From: Marivita sp.
GTDB lineage: Bacteria > Pseudomonadota > Alphaproteobacteria > Rhodobacterales > Rhodobacteraceae
Assembly: GCF_020055675.1 (NCBI RefSeq)
Contig: NZ_JAIPUS010000003.1
Span: 93,993-157,992 of the forward strand
Direction: 5' to 3'
Length of the DNA stretch: 64,000 nt
Shown here one piece after another: positions 17,980-28,197 of this stretch (positions are counted from its first letter, which is position 1; each line of letters opens with the position of its first letter). The notes beneath the pieces were generated by a model that saw only the letters and a program-made list of their open reading frames with translations, made no database searches and had not been told where the DNA came from. The position numbers were made by a program, and so were the translations under genes.

Positions 17980-19322
17980 GCCGGCACCTCCAGCACATTG
18001 ATGTTCAGGCCCTGATCCTCGTGCCAGTACCGCAAGAGCATGTTCTGCGCGGCCTGCAACCGGTAGTCGGCGCTGGCGCGCATGTCCGAAAGCGGTGTAA
18101 AGGCCTCGGCCATTTTTGCCGTCGCCGCCCGCACGGTTTTCTCGGACCAATCCGCCCCGGTCAGCGCGGCTTCAACGGCGGTGGCCCGTTTCGGAGTGCC
18201 CGCCATGCCGCCAAAGGCGATACGGGCGTCTGCGACTTTGCCGCTCTCGACCCGGATATTGAACGCGCCGCAGACGGCGGAAATGTCCTGGTCAAACCGC
18301 TTGGACAATTTGTAGGCGCGAAACGCCTGTTCACCAAGGGGCAGGGTCACCGCCTCGACGAATTCGCCCCTGGCGCGGTCCTGTTTGCCGTATTCGATGA
18401 AGAATTCCTCGACCGGCATATCGCGGCGGTGATCGCCCGCCCGCAGGTGCAATATTGCGCCAAGCGCGATTAGCGCGGGCGGGTTGTCTCCGATCGGGGA
18501 GCCATTGGCGATGTTGCCCCCGATGGTCGCCGCCGCGCGCACCTGCTCCGAGCCGTACCTGCGGATCATTTCGGCATAAGACGGGTAGTCTGCCTGCACC
18601 GCGTCCATCACGCGGTTCATCGTGACGCCCGCGCCGATGCGCAGGCTGTCTTGCGATGTGTCGATCCGTTGCAACTCCTGGCAGCGGTTGAGAAAGATCA
18701 CGTCGTCCAGATTTCGCAGCGATTTGGTCACCCAGAGCCCGACATCCGTCGCACCGGCGATCAGCGTGGCGTCGGGGCGTTCGGCATAGGCGGTGGCAAG
18801 CTCGTCCAGCGTTTCCGGCGCCGACAGGCCGGGGGGCGTGTCTTTCATCCAGTCAGGCACGGGGGCGTCTTTCGCCGCCTCGGCCGCGCGGATGATCGGG
18901 GCATAGCCGGTGCAGCGGCACAGGTTGCCCGCCAGCGCGTTGTCGTGGTCGCGGCTGCCTTTGAGATGCGCCACCGCCATCGACACGATGAAGCCGGGGG
19001 TGCAGAAGCCGCATTGCGAGCCGTGGTTGTCGATCATCGCGTCTTGCACGGGATGCAGCGTGCCGTCCGGTCCGCTGATTCCCTCGACGGTGCGCACTGC
19101 GCAGCCGTCCAGCTGCGGGAGAAAAAGGATGCAGGCGTTCAGCGCACGCACGCCAGAAGCATCGGTGACCATCACCGTGCAGGCGCCGCAATCGCCTTCG
19201 TTACAGCCTTCCTTGGTCCCGGTCAGCCCGCGGTCTTCGCGCAACCAGTCCAGCAGCGTCACCGTGGGCGACACATTGTGCAAGTCCACGCTCTCTCCGT
19301 TGAGAAGAAAGGTGATATCCAT
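17976..19322 (-). CDS. xdhA: Xanthine dehydrogenase small subunit (2Fe-2S and FAD)
   Basis: 448 aa. The N-terminal plant-type 2Fe-2S domain has [11 protein letters not shown]; the second helical 2Fe-2S domain has CGFCTPG and CRCTGY; the FAD domain has [10 protein letters not shown] and [15 protein letters not shown]. Electrons pass from the Mo subunit through the two clusters to FAD and NAD. The start at [10 protein letters not shown] (19322) is preferred over an upstream in-frame ATG at 19388 because it begins the ferredoxin strand directly. First gene of the seven-gene minus-strand unit. Confidence 0.94.
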   Translation of the reverse strand: MDITFLLNGESVDLHNVSPTVTLLDWLREDRGLTGTKEGCNEGDCGACTVMVTDASGVRALNACILFLPQLDGCAVRTVEGISGPDGTLHPVQDAMIDNHGSQCGFCTPGFIVSMAVAHLKGSRDHDNALAGNLCRCTGYAPIIRAAEAAKDAPVPDWMKDTPPGLSAPETLDELATAYAERPDATLIAGATDVGLWVTKSLRNLDDVIFLNRCQELQRIDTSQDSLRIGAGVTMNRVMDAVQADYPSYAEMIRRYGSEQVRAAATIGGNIANGSPIGDNPPALIALGAILHLRAGDHRRDMPVEEFFIEYGKQDRARGEFVEAVTLPLGEQAFRAYKLSKRFDQDISAVCGAFNIRVESGKVADARIAFGGMAGTPKRATAVEAALTGADWSEKTVRAATAKMAEAFTPLSDMRASADYRLQAAQNMLLRYWHEDQGLNINVLEVPA

Positions 19323-19581
19323 GGATAAAGATCCTGCCGCCTTACCAAACACCCCAGGGATGCGCGCCTTCGATGCGGCGTAGAACACGCGCGGGTTTCT
19401 TATGTTGCAGGAACGCTAGGCGGGCGAGTCGGGGTTTGGCAAGTCGAATCTGCCCGTGATCTGTCTGTTATCTGCCTGGCACGTTGTCCTGTGCGCGTTT
19501 CGCGGGCAGGGTCTGGGTGTCGATTTGCCCGTCCGGGCTGGGCCGTCGGCCCTTGTGATCGGGCCGGCTTGACGTGATCAA

Positions 19582-19764
19582 TCAATCTCCACCGCCGTCT
19601 CCACCGCCGTCTCCACCGTCATCGTTGCTGTCGAAATGTTCGGGAAAGGTCTTTTCCAGCCAGCAGGCGACATCACTGCCGGGGAAGAACACCATGATCG
19701 CGGGGCGGCCCAGCATGAAAAGTGCCGCCAGGCCAATCGTCGCGTATACGATCGAATCGGACAT
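19582..19764 (-). CDS. Small hypothetical membrane protein with Gly/Asp tail
   Basis: 60 aa: MSDSIVYATIGLAALFMLG is a single membrane-segment N-terminus, then a short soluble part (FFPGSDVACWLEKTFPEHF) and an acidic tail DDGGDGGGDGGGD coded by a 12-bp tandem repeat. AAGG lies seven bases before the ATG on this strand. It is divergent from dnaE. I do not recognise the family; the hydrophobic/acidic layout makes it more likely real than the overlapping frame to 19829, which is cysteine/arginine rich. Function unknown. Confidence 0.5.
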   Translation of the reverse strand: MSDSIVYATIGLAALFMLGRPAIMVFFPGSDVACWLEKTFPEHFDSNDDGGDGGGDGGGD

Positions 19765-19870
19765 GCGCGATACCTTGCGTTGTGTCGGGCACGGATGGGT
19801 ACACCATAATTATGCCGGAACTGGGTCATGGCGGCTTTCGCTTGTTCGAACTCGTCGATATCGTAACGGG

Positions 19871-22800
19871 ATGGCAGATCCCCGATTCATTCACCTTCGC
19901 GTCCATTCCGAATACTCGCTGCTCGAAGGGGCGGTCCGGCTGAAAAAACTGCCGGATTTGTGCAAGGACCGCGACATGCCGGCTGTCGCGTTGACCGACA
20001 CCAATAACCTCTTTGCGGCGCTGGAGTTTTCCGTTTCGACGGCGGGCGCGGGCGTGCAGCCGATCATCGGATGCCAAGTCGATCTGCGGGTGGCCGATCC
20101 TGCGCCGGGTGAGCGTGCCAGGCCGCCCGCACCGGTGGTGCTGCTGGCACAGACCGAAACCGGCTATGAGCACCTGATGAAGCTGAACTCCTGTCTCTAT
20201 CTGCGCCCCGACGGGGAATTGCCGCATGTCACTCTGGACGAGTTGGAACAGTACAGCGACGGCGTGATCTGCCTCACCGGCGGGCCGGACGGCGCAATTG
20301 GCCGGATGCTGCAACAGGGCAATCGCGGGGCCGCGGAGGCGGTGATGCAGCGCCTTGCCGGTGTATTCGGCGACCGGCTTTATGTCGAGTTGCAGCGCCA
20401 TCCCGGCGACAGCGGATCGCCCGAGATCGAGCGCCTGACCGAGCGCCCCTTTGTCGAGATGGCTTACGCGATGGGCCTGCCGCTGGTGGCGACCAACGAT
20501 GTCTACTTCCCCAAATCCGAAATGTACGAGGCGCATGACGCGCTGATCTGCATCGCTGACGGGGCTTATGTCGACCAGCAGGAGCCGCGTCGCCGCCTGA
20601 CGCCGCAGCATTATTTCAAGTCGCCGCAAGAGATGGTGACGCTGTTTGCCGATCTGCCCGAAGCGATCGAGAACACGGTTGAAATTGCCAGGCGCTGCGC
20701 CTTCATGGCCTATCGGCGTGATCCGATCCTGCCGCGCTTTGCCGATGACGAGGTTGAGGAACTGGCCCGCCAGTCGCGCAAGGGGTTGAAGGACCGGCTC
20801 GCGGTGATCCCGCACGCCGCCCCGGTCGAGGACTACGAGAAACGGCTCGAATTCGAGCTGGGCATCATCGAAGGCATGGGCTTTCCCGGCTATTTCCTGA
20901 TCGTTGCCGATTTCATCAAATGGGCCAAGGACCAGGACATCCCGGTGGGGCCGGGGCGGGGGTCTGGTGCGGGCTCACTTGTGGCCTATGCGCTGACCAT
21001 CACCGACCTTGATCCGCTGCGCTACCAGCTTCTGTTCGAACGGTTCCTGAATCCCGAGCGCGTGTCGATGCCGGACTTCGACATCGATTTCTGCATGGAC
21101 CGCCGCGAGGAAGTGATCCGCTACGTTCAGGACAGGTATGGCCAGGACAAGGTGGGCCAGATCATCACCTTCGGCGCGCTCTTGTCAAAGGCGGCGGTGC
21201 GCGATGTCGGGCGTGTGTTGCAGATGCCCTACGGCCAGGTTGACCGCCTGTCCAAGATGATCCCCGTGGAAGGAGTCAAACCCGTCAGCATTGAAAAGGC
21301 GCTCCACGATGAGCCGCGCCTGCGCGAATTGGCGCGCGAGGAAGAGGTGGTGGAGCGTTTGTTGACCTATGGTCAACAGGTCGAGGGACTGCTGCGCAAT
21401 GCCTCCACCCATGCCGCCGGCGTCGTGATCGGTGACCGGCCGCTGGACGAATTGGTGCCACTCTACCAGGACCCGCGCTCGGACATGCCCGCAACGCAGT
21501 TCAACATGAAATGGGTCGAACAGGCGGGTCTTGTTAAGTTCGACTTTCTGGGTCTCAAGACACTGACCGTGATCCAGTACGCGCTCGACATGATTTTCAA
21601 GACGGGGCGCCCGCTGCATGTCGCCGCAGACGGGACCGAGATTTACGCGCCGTTTGACGGGGCGGAAAACGACATCGGACAGATTCCGCTGGATGACGAG
21701 GCGACCTATCGGCTTTATTCGAAAGCCAAGACCGTTGCCGTGTTCCAGGTGGAAAGCTCGGGCATGATGGATGCGCTCAAGCGGATGAAGCCAGACTGCA
21801 TCGAGGACATCATCGCCCTTGTCGCGCTCTACCGGCCCGGTCCGATGGAAAACATCCCGAAGTTCTGCGAGGTCAAGAACGGGCTGAGCAAGCGCGACCT
21901 GTTGCACCCATCGATCGACCACATCCTCGACGAGACGCAGGGCATCATCGTGTACCAGGAACAGGTGATGCAGATCGCGCAGGAGATGGCGGGCTATTCG
22001 CTTGGCGGCGCCGACCTGCTCCGGCGTGCGATGGGCAAGAAGATCCAGGAGGCGATGGATGCCGAGCGGCCCAAGTTCCTCAAGGGGGCTGCCGAAAACG
22101 GTGTGGACGAGGCAAAGGCGGTCGAGGTCTGGAACCTGCTCGACAAGTTTGCCAATTACGGCTTCAACAAATCGCACGCTGCCGCCTATGCCGTGGTCAG
22201 TTACCAGACGGCCTGGCTCAAGGCGAACCACCCGGTTGAATTCATGGCCGGGGTGATGAACTGCGACATTCATCTGACCGACAAGCTCGCAGTCTATTTC
22301 GAGGAAGTTAAGAAAGGTCTGGCCCTGCCCTGGGTGCCGCCCTGTGTGAACCGGTCGCAGGCGATGTTCGACGTGCGGGATGGCGCGTTGGTCTACGCGC
22401 TCGGTGCGCTCAAGAATGTGGGCGTTGAGGCGATGAAGCTGGTTGTCCAGGGTCGGCACAGCCAGTCGCCTTCGGTGGCCAGCGCATCCGGGCCAAACGA
22501 GGAGCGACCCTTCGTGACCGTGTATGATTTTGCCCGGCGGGTCGATCTGAAACGCGTCGGCAAGCGGCCGCTTGAAATGCTGGCGCGCGCCGGCGCTTTC
22601 GACCAGCTCGATGGCAACCGGCGCCGCGTATTCGAAAGCATTGATGCGCTGGTCGCCTATTCCGCGGCGATCCACGATCAGCGGGCATCGGCCCAGGTGT
22701 CGCTGTTCGGCGAGGCGGGCGACGACCTGCCGGAACCGAGGTTGTCGCCGGTGAGCGACTGGCTCCCGGCCGAGCGCCTTTCGGAGGAATTCAAGGCGGT

Positions 22801-23413
22801 CGGATTCTATCTTTCCGGCCATCCGCTGGACGACTACATGACTGCGCTGAAACGCAAGGGCGCGATCACGCTTGATGATGTGCTGGAGAAGGTGCAGTCC
22901 GGCCCATGCGTTGCCAAGCTGGCCGGAGTTGTTGCCGGGCGGCAGGAACGGAAATCCGCGCGGGGAAACCGGTTTGCCTTTGCGCAGCTCAGCGATCCGA
23001 CCGGGGCATACGAGGTTACGCTCTTCTCTGACACGCTGGAGACGGCGCGCGATCATCTGGAAACCGGTTCCAAGGTGTTGATCACCGTGGAGGCGACGCT
23101 GGAATCCGATCAGCTCAAGCTGTTGGGCCGCTCGGTTGCGCCTGCGGATATCGCGGTCGCGGACACGGTCAGCATGGGCTTGCGGATCTTCGTGGATGAA
23201 CCGGAGGTGGTCCCGCAGGTGGCCTCCGTTCTCAGCCGCGCGATAGACCAGTTGCCGCGGGCGGGCAAGGGACCGATCCGGATCTGCTGTATGGGAGCGC
23301 CGGGATTGCCGGGCGAAGTCGACGTGGCCCTTGCAAAGGAATTCCCCGTAACGCCCGAGATCAAGGGTGCGATCAAGTCTCTTGGCGGCGTGCTCGATGT
23401 TGAAGAGCTCTAG
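19871..23413 (+). CDS. dnaE: DNA polymerase III alpha subunit DnaE
   Basis: 1180 aa, normal for DnaE1. This is the replicative polymerase catalytic subunit. The N-terminal PHP domain starts RFIHLRVHSEYSLLEGAVRL; the palm carries GPGRGSGAGSLVAYAL and the catalytic aspartates in MPDFDIDFCMDRR; the finger/HhH region has GGADLLRRAMGKK and YGFNKSHAAAYA; the OB-fold part is around AKLAGVVAGRQERKSARGN. The frame is open from 19574, but the MADPRFIHLR start (19871) matches the family; the upstream part is promoter DNA. Confidence 0.96.
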   Translation: MADPRFIHLRVHSEYSLLEGAVRLKKLPDLCKDRDMPAVALTDTNNLFAALEFSVSTAGAGVQPIIGCQVDLRVADPAPGERARPPAPVVLLAQTETGYEHLMKLNSCLYLRPDGELPHVTLDELEQYSDGVICLTGGPDGAIGRMLQQGNRGAAEAVMQRLAGVFGDRLYVELQRHPGDSGSPEIERLTERPFVEMAYAMGLPLVATNDVYFPKSEMYEAHDALICIADGAYVDQQEPRRRLTPQHYFKSPQEMVTLFADLPEAIENTVEIARRCAFMAYRRDPILPRFADDEVEELARQSRKGLKDRLAVIPHAAPVEDYEKRLEFELGIIEGMGFPGYFLIVADFIKWAKDQDIPVGPGRGSGAGSLVAYALTITDLDPLRYQLLFERFLNPERVSMPDFDIDFCMDRREEVIRYVQDRYGQDKVGQIITFGALLSKAAVRDVGRVLQMPYGQVDRLSKMIPVEGVKPVSIEKALHDEPRLRELAREEEVVERLLTYGQQVEGLLRNASTHAAGVVIGDRPLDELVPLYQDPRSDMPATQFNMKWVEQAGLVKFDFLGLKTLTVIQYALDMIFKTGRPLHVAADGTEIYAPFDGAENDIGQIPLDDEATYRLYSKAKTVAVFQVESSGMMDALKRMKPDCIEDIIALVALYRPGPMENIPKFCEVKNGLSKRDLLHPSIDHILDETQGIIVYQEQVMQIAQEMAGYSLGGADLLRRAMGKKIQEAMDAERPKFLKGAAENGVDEAKAVEVWNLLDKFANYGFNKSHAAAYAVVSYQTAWLKANHPVEFMAGVMNCDIHLTDKLAVYFEEVKKGLALPWVPPCVNRSQAMFDVRDGALVYALGALKNVGVEAMKLVVQGRHSQSPSVASASGPNEERPFVTVYDFARRVDLKRVGKRPLEMLARAGAFDQLDGNRRRVFESIDALVAYSAAIHDQRASAQVSLFGEAGDDLPEPRLSPVSDWLPAERLSEEFKAVGFYLSGHPLDDYMTALKRKGAITLDDVLEKVQSGPCVAKLAGVVAGRQERKSARGNRFAFAQLSDPTGAYEVTLFSDTLETARDHLETGSKVLITVEATLESDQLKLLGRSVAPADIAVADTVSMGLRIFVDEPEVVPQVASVLSRAIDQLPRAGKGPIRICCMGAPGLPGEVDVALAKEFPVTPEIKGAIKSLGGVLDVEEL

Positions 23414-23475
23414 CCTGGCCGGTGGACGGCACGCGGCCCTGTCTCTAGAACAGTCCGCGTGATGAGAGAAATGCA

Positions 23476-24393
23476 ATGAACCGTTTCGCCACGATCCTGT
23501 GCGTGATCAGCATGGTGGGCGGATGCGCCCGTGATCCCCTGGGTGGTGTGCCGCGTCTGTCGGACGCGGATCTGACCGAATCCGATAATCAGGCCGCGAT
23601 CCGCGCCGACCCCCAAGCAGAGCCCGCCGATCCGTCCCCCGGCTTTCTGGGCGGTCTCTTTGGCCGCGGCGGCGCAAACGCACCCGAGCCCGACACGGGC
23701 ACGACGCAGGCGACGGAGCCAGAGACCGCATCGCAGGAGCCGGGCGCCAATGCCGCGGAACCACCGCGGCGCGGGCTGCTGGGCCTTTTCAGCCGCGCCG
23801 CCGATGCGGTACCCGATCGAGACACCGAGCAAGACGCACCGCGATCGCCGGGGCAATCCGGTGACAAGTCTGCCTCGCGTGGCCCGGCCCCCGGTACGCC
23901 CGATTACCGGATCGTGCCGCCGGGCACCGAATTGCCCTTTGGCACGATTGCCCGCGTCTGCGATGTGTCGAAGCGCCAGCTTGGCACGCGCATCGCCCGC
24001 TATCCCGAACGTCGCTCCAGCTACATGATTTACGACTCCCAGCCGGGGAACACGGGATTACACAGCTTTTATGTGACCGGCTTTGAAGACGGCTGTGCGC
24101 GTCAGTTCACGGCAGCCCTTGCCATGTTCGGCAGCCCGCAAACCCATGAGCAACTGCGCTACGGTCTGCCGTCGCAGGTGCAACCTTATTCCGCGACCGA
24201 TGCCGCGTATGAAAAGCTGAAGTCAAAGGTGTGCCGTGTCGGGCAGGGCAAGCCTTGCGGGTCCGGGATGAACCGGCTTGCGCGCGATACCGTGTTCGTC
24301 AGCGTCTATGAACGTTTCGGATCAAACCCGGTCTGGAAAACGCTCCTGCTGCACGACGGCGCAGTGATCGAGACGGATATCCGAGGCAACTGA
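23476..24393 (+). CDS. Hypothetical lipoprotein
   Basis: 305 aa. MNRFATILCVISMVGGC ends in a lipobox-like VGGC, so a lipid-anchored envelope protein is predicted. Residues about 30-140 are low-complexity, Pro/Ala/Gly/Asp rich and contain two similar short segments, GFLGGLFGRGG and RGLLGLFSRAA. The C-terminal ~160 residues form a compact domain (PPGTELPFGTIARVCDVSKR, FYVTGFEDGCARQFTAALAMFG) with paired cysteines. I do not recognise a named family. It follows dnaE by 62 bp. Confidence 0.75.
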   Translation: MNRFATILCVISMVGGCARDPLGGVPRLSDADLTESDNQAAIRADPQAEPADPSPGFLGGLFGRGGANAPEPDTGTTQATEPETASQEPGANAAEPPRRGLLGLFSRAADAVPDRDTEQDAPRSPGQSGDKSASRGPAPGTPDYRIVPPGTELPFGTIARVCDVSKRQLGTRIARYPERRSSYMIYDSQPGNTGLHSFYVTGFEDGCARQFTAALAMFGSPQTHEQLRYGLPSQVQPYSATDAAYEKLKSKVCRVGQGKPCGSGMNRLARDTVFVSVYERFGSNPVWKTLLLHDGAVIETDIRGN

Positions 24394-24427
24394 CCCGGCG
24401 GGCCGTCTGCAAGGACGCGGGCATCGT

Positions 24428-24628
24428 TCAGTAATGCGGGGGCCGTTCATCGCCCAGGAAAACGCCGCCGGTCCCCTCTGCCTCGCGTTCGGCCTCACGG
24501 CGCATCAATCTATCGACTCGCGCTGTCAGCCGGTCGATCTCCTTGCGCTGGGCCATGACCGTGTCCGACAGATCGTCAGTGACACGCAGCAGGTCGGCGA
24601 TGCGTTCTTCAAGGGCTCTGGTATCCAT
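24428..24628 (-). CDS. slyX: SlyX family protein
   Basis: 66 aa. Short coiled-coil protein with a heptad-like N-terminal helix (LEERIADLLRVTDDLSDTV, QRKEIDRLTARVDRLMRR) and the family C-terminus ending ERPPHY. The molecular role of SlyX is not established. It is convergent with the lipoprotein gene and divergent from hisS. Confidence 0.88.
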   Translation of the reverse strand: MDTRALEERIADLLRVTDDLSDTVMAQRKEIDRLTARVDRLMRREAEREAEGTGGVFLGDERPPHY

Positions 24629-24851
24629 ACCGCACAGATGCCCATGACAGGCGGCAAAGGCAAGGGAAGACCAGACGCAAACACCATCAACTGTTTCGGG
24701 CGTGAACCAACGCGAGGCGCGTCGGCCATGTCACGGGGTTTTCCAAGCGTCGTAAGCCCGTGCTGCTGATCTGATTTGACCGGCACGTTCTTGCCCCCTC
24801 CGGCGCAAGCCGTTAGAGGACGCGCAACGCCGATCCAGATGGAACGTGACA

Positions 24852-26357
24852 ATGGCCAAGTCAAAGAAAACCCCGCGTCCCAAGGCGCAGACGCCCAAGG
24901 GCTTCCGTGACTATTTCGGCGCGGACGTGACCGAACGGTCCGAGATGTTGGCGAAGATTGCCGAGGTCTACCATCGCTACGGCTTTGACGCTCTGGAAAG
25001 TTCGGGTGTCGAGACCGTGGAGGCGCTGGGCAAGTTCCTGCCTGATGTGGATCGCCCGAATGACGGCGTTTTTGCATGGCAGGAAGAAGACGACGGTGAC
25101 TGGCTTGCCCTGCGCTATGACCTGACGGCGCCTCTGGCCCGCGTCTATGCGCAGCACCGCAACGATCTGCCGCTGCCGTACCGGCGCTACGCGATGGGTC
25201 CGGTCTGGCGCAACGAAAAGCCGGGGCCGGGGCGGTTTCGGCAGTTCTATCAATGCGATGCGGATACGGTGGGCGCGGCATCGGTCGCGGCGGATGCCGA
25301 AATCTGCGCGATGCTTGCAGACACGCTCGAAGTCGTCGGCATCCCGCGCGGGGATTATATCGTTCGGGTGAACAATCGGAAGGTTCTGAACGGCGTGCTG
25401 GAGTCGATGGGGCTGAATGACGACAGCCAGCGCGACGCCGTCCTGCGCACCATCGACAAGTTTGATAAGGTCGGCGAGGCGGGCGTGCGCGAATTGCTTG
25501 GCAAGGGGCGGCTTGATGCCTCGGGCGCCTATATCGACGGTGTGGGCCTGAGTGATGCGCAGGCCGAACCCGTTATCGCGTTCTTGACCTCCAAGGGCGA
25601 AACTGCCGCGCAGACGATCGGGAATCTGAAGGCGGCGGTCGGTGACAGCAAGATTGGTGCGGACGGTGTGGCAGAGCTTGAGCAGATCGCTGATCTGCTG
25701 GCTGCTGGCGGCTACGGTCCCGACCGGATCGTCATCGATCCCTCGGTGGTGCGCGGTCTGGGCTATTACACCGGCCCCGTGTTCGAGGCGGAACTGACCT
25801 TTGACATCGTTGACGAAAAGGGCCGCAAACGGCAGTTCGGATCGGTCGCGGGCGGCGGGCGCTACGACGATCTGGTAAAGCGCTTCACCGGTCAGCCGGT
25901 CCCGGCCACGGGGGTCAGCATCGGTGTGGATCGGCTTCTTGCCGCCCTGCGCGAGAAAGGCCGGACAGGCCTGGCGAACGTTGGCCCCGTGGTGGTGACC
26001 GTCATGGATCGCGACCGCATGGGTGACTACCAGGCGATGGTGGCCGAGCTGCGCAACGCGTATATTGATCCCAGTGATCCATCCAAAGGCAAAATCCGCG
26101 CCGAGGTGTATCTGGGCAACCCGAAGAATTTCGGCAACCAGTTGAAATACGCAGACAAGCGCCAGTCGCCGGTGGCGGTGATCGAAGGCGCGGATGAAAA
26201 GGCCAGCGGCATGGTGCAGATCAAGGACCTGGTCCTGGGCGCAAAGATCGCTGAGGGCGCCAGCCTCGAAGAATGGCAGGATCGGCCCAACCAGTTCGAG
26301 GTGCCGCGCGATCAGCTTGTGGCCAAAGTACGCGAGATCCTTGAAGGCTATGCCTGA
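24852..26357 (+). CDS. hisS: Histidyl-tRNA synthetase, alphaproteobacterial type
   Basis: 501 aa, longer than the ~420 aa bacterial norm. It charges tRNA-His. Class II motifs: motif 2 in [29 protein letters not shown], His-specific [16 protein letters not shown], and motif 3 [13 protein letters not shown]. The [12 protein letters not shown] and [10 protein letters not shown] signatures and the length match the divergent HisRS described in alphaproteobacteria, which recognises a tRNA-His lacking the usual extra G. A GTG six bases upstream is a possible alternative start. The stop overlaps hisZ by one base. Confidence 0.95.
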   Translation: MAKSKKTPRPKAQTPKGFRDYFGADVTERSEMLAKIAEVYHRYGFDALESSGVETVEALGKFLPDVDRPNDGVFAWQEEDDGDWLALRYDLTAPLARVYAQHRNDLPLPYRRYAMGPVWRNEKPGPGRFRQFYQCDADTVGAASVAADAEICAMLADTLEVVGIPRGDYIVRVNNRKVLNGVLESMGLNDDSQRDAVLRTIDKFDKVGEAGVRELLGKGRLDASGAYIDGVGLSDAQAEPVIAFLTSKGETAAQTIGNLKAAVGDSKIGADGVAELEQIADLLAAGGYGPDRIVIDPSVVRGLGYYTGPVFEAELTFDIVDEKGRKRQFGSVAGGGRYDDLVKRFTGQPVPATGVSIGVDRLLAALREKGRTGLANVGPVVVTVMDRDRMGDYQAMVAELRNAYIDPSDPSKGKIRAEVYLGNPKNFGNQLKYADKRQSPVAVIEGADEKASGMVQIKDLVLGAKIAEGASLEEWQDRPNQFEVPRDQLVAKVREILEGYA

Positions 26358-27454
26358 TGTCCCAGACCATGCCTGACACCCCACCCGCACGCGGTCTCGC
26401 CCAGCGCCTCTGCAATCGCTTTGCCTCCGACGGGGCGGCGCGGTTTGAGACGAATATCCTTCTGCCGGCCGAAGTCCTGCTGGACCTTTACGGCGAGGAT
26501 GTGCGCGCACGAACCTATGTCACATCCGACCCTGATCGTGGCGAGATGATGCTGCGCCCGGACTTCACGGTGCCGCTTGTGCAATACCATATGAGAGGCG
26601 CGGGTGCGCCCGCCAGCTATACATATTGCGGCGAGGTGTTCCGCAAACAGGAAGATCATCCCGACCGCCGCAGCGAATACATGCAGGTTGGTTACGAAGA
26701 CTTTGGCGGCAGCGATCCGGCACAGGTCGATGCCGATGTGTTCGGCCGCTTTTCCGATATTCTGGCGCCGCTCGGTCTGCGCCCGGCGACCGGTGACATT
26801 GGAATCCTCATCGCCATGGTGACAGGCTTGGACACCACGGAGGACCGCCGCGCCGCACTCATGCGCCACATCTGGCGTCCTGCGAGGTTTACCGCCCTGG
26901 TCAAGCGTTTTGCCGGCCTGACCCCGGTCCCGCCCGCGCGTGCGGCACTGCTTGCGGCGGATAACCCGTTGCAGGCAGCCGGGACCACGATCGGCCTGCG
27001 CAGCAAAGGCGAAATCGCAAGCCGCATTGACGCGCTGCGTGCGGACGCGGCCTGCGCGCCGGTGTCGGGCGAGGTGGTCGAGTTGATTTCTGCCGTCTTG
27101 GCAGTCTCTGAAACCTGCCCGAACGCGTTGGAACAGTTGCGCGATATCGCGGTGGACCTGCCCGGCATCCTGCCGGCACTGGACCGCTTCGAGGCACGCT
27201 GCGAAGCGATGACGCGGCGCGGTGTCGATGTCGAGAGCTTGCCCTTCGAGGCATCCTATGGCCGCACTTCGATGGAATATTATGATGGCTTCGTGTTTGG
27301 TTTCTACGCCGAGGCGCGCCCCGATTTGCCGCCGGTCGCGACCGGGGGGCGCTACGATGCGCTCACCGAACGGTTGGGGCAGGGTCGCGGGATCCCGGCC
27401 GTGGGCGGTGTGATCCGGCCTGACCTTCTGTCCGATCTCGGGGGGCTGGCATGA
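26357..27454 (+). CDS. hisZ: ATP phosphoribosyltransferase regulatory subunit HisZ
   Basis: 365 aa. HisZ is a HisRS paralogue without charging activity that forms the hetero-octameric first enzyme of histidine biosynthesis with the short HisG. It keeps aaRS-like blocks MMLRPDFTVPLVQYHM, YCGEVFRKQ and ATGGRYDALTERLG. It lies between hisS (TGATG overlap) and hisG (4-nt overlap), the expected cluster for the HisZG system. Confidence 0.93.
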   Translation: MSQTMPDTPPARGLAQRLCNRFASDGAARFETNILLPAEVLLDLYGEDVRARTYVTSDPDRGEMMLRPDFTVPLVQYHMRGAGAPASYTYCGEVFRKQEDHPDRRSEYMQVGYEDFGGSDPAQVDADVFGRFSDILAPLGLRPATGDIGILIAMVTGLDTTEDRRAALMRHIWRPARFTALVKRFAGLTPVPPARAALLAADNPLQAAGTTIGLRSKGEIASRIDALRADAACAPVSGEVVELISAVLAVSETCPNALEQLRDIAVDLPGILPALDRFEARCEAMTRRGVDVESLPFEASYGRTSMEYYDGFVFGFYAEARPDLPPVATGGRYDALTERLGQGRGIPAVGGVIRPDLLSDLGGLA

Positions 27455-28143
27455 CGATCAAGCTCGGTGTGCCGTCCAAGGGACGGCTGATGGAGAAGAC
27501 CTTTGACTGGTTCAGCGCACGCGGCGTGACCCTGTCGCGTACCGGGTCGGACCGGGAATACGCGGGCGCTGTCGAGGGGATCGAGGGCGTCGATCTCGTA
27601 TTGCTGTCGGCTGGCGAAATCCCGCGCGAACTTGCGGCAGGTCGCATTCACCTTGGTGTCACGGGCACGGATCTGATCCAGGAAAAGCTCGTGCAATGGG
27701 ATCAGAAAGTGGAGCCCCTGGAGCCTCTCGGGTTTGGTCATGCCAACCTGATCGTGGCCGTGCCCTCCTGTTGGGTCGATGTGGACACATTGGACGATCT
27801 GGACGGTGCCGCCGCTGCCTTTCGCGCGCGGCACGGGTTTCGCATGCGGATCGCGACGAAATATCATCGCCTTGTCCGCGATTACCTGCGGCGCGGTGGC
27901 GTTGCCGATTACCAACTGGTCGACAGCCAGGGTGCGACCGAAGGCACCGTCAAGAACCTCACCGCAGAAGCGATTGCCGACATCACCTCAAGCGGCGAAA
28001 CCCTGCGCGCGAATCATCTGAAAATTTTGCAAGCTCCGCCAATCCTGGAAAGCCAGGCGACCCTTTTCCGAAGCCGCGTTGCCCAGAAGTCCGATACCGA
28101 GCGCGATGTTCTGCGGGCCCTGATCGACCGGCTTGGTGTTTAG
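27451..28143 (+). CDS. hisG: ATP phosphoribosyltransferase, short form HisG
   Basis: 230 aa, the short form that lacks the C-terminal regulatory domain and depends on HisZ. It condenses ATP and PRPP in the first step of histidine synthesis. Landmarks: GVPSKGRLMEKTF, AGEIPRELAAGRIHLGVTGTDL, the PRPP-site region QLVDSQGATEGTVKNLTAEAIADITSSG split here as DSQGATEGTV and AIADITSSGETL. Starts in the ATGA overlap with hisZ. Confidence 0.95.
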   Translation: MTIKLGVPSKGRLMEKTFDWFSARGVTLSRTGSDREYAGAVEGIEGVDLVLLSAGEIPRELAAGRIHLGVTGTDLIQEKLVQWDQKVEPLEPLGFGHANLIVAVPSCWVDVDTLDDLDGAAAAFRARHGFRMRIATKYHRLVRDYLRRGGVADYQLVDSQGATEGTVKNLTAEAIADITSSGETLRANHLKILQAPPILESQATLFRSRVAQKSDTERDVLRALIDRLGV

Positions 28144-28147
28144 CGGG

Positions 28148-28175
28148 GCCAAATTCCTGAACGGATTTGGCAAAA
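28148..28175. terminator. Weak hairpin between convergent hisG and ABC1 kinase genes
   Basis: GCCAAAT (28148-28154) and ATTTGGC (28165-28171) form a 7-bp stem with a 10-nt loop, followed by AAAA. It is placed where a terminator for either convergent gene would be expected, but has low GC and no good T-tract. Confidence 0.3.
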
Positions 28176-28197
28176 TGCGTTGTCGCGGTTTGGCGCG

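Noticed and set aside
24861..26510. A 549-codon minus-strand frame opposite hisS
   Set aside because: Antisense shadow; His/Asp/Arg-rich translation with no family resemblance.
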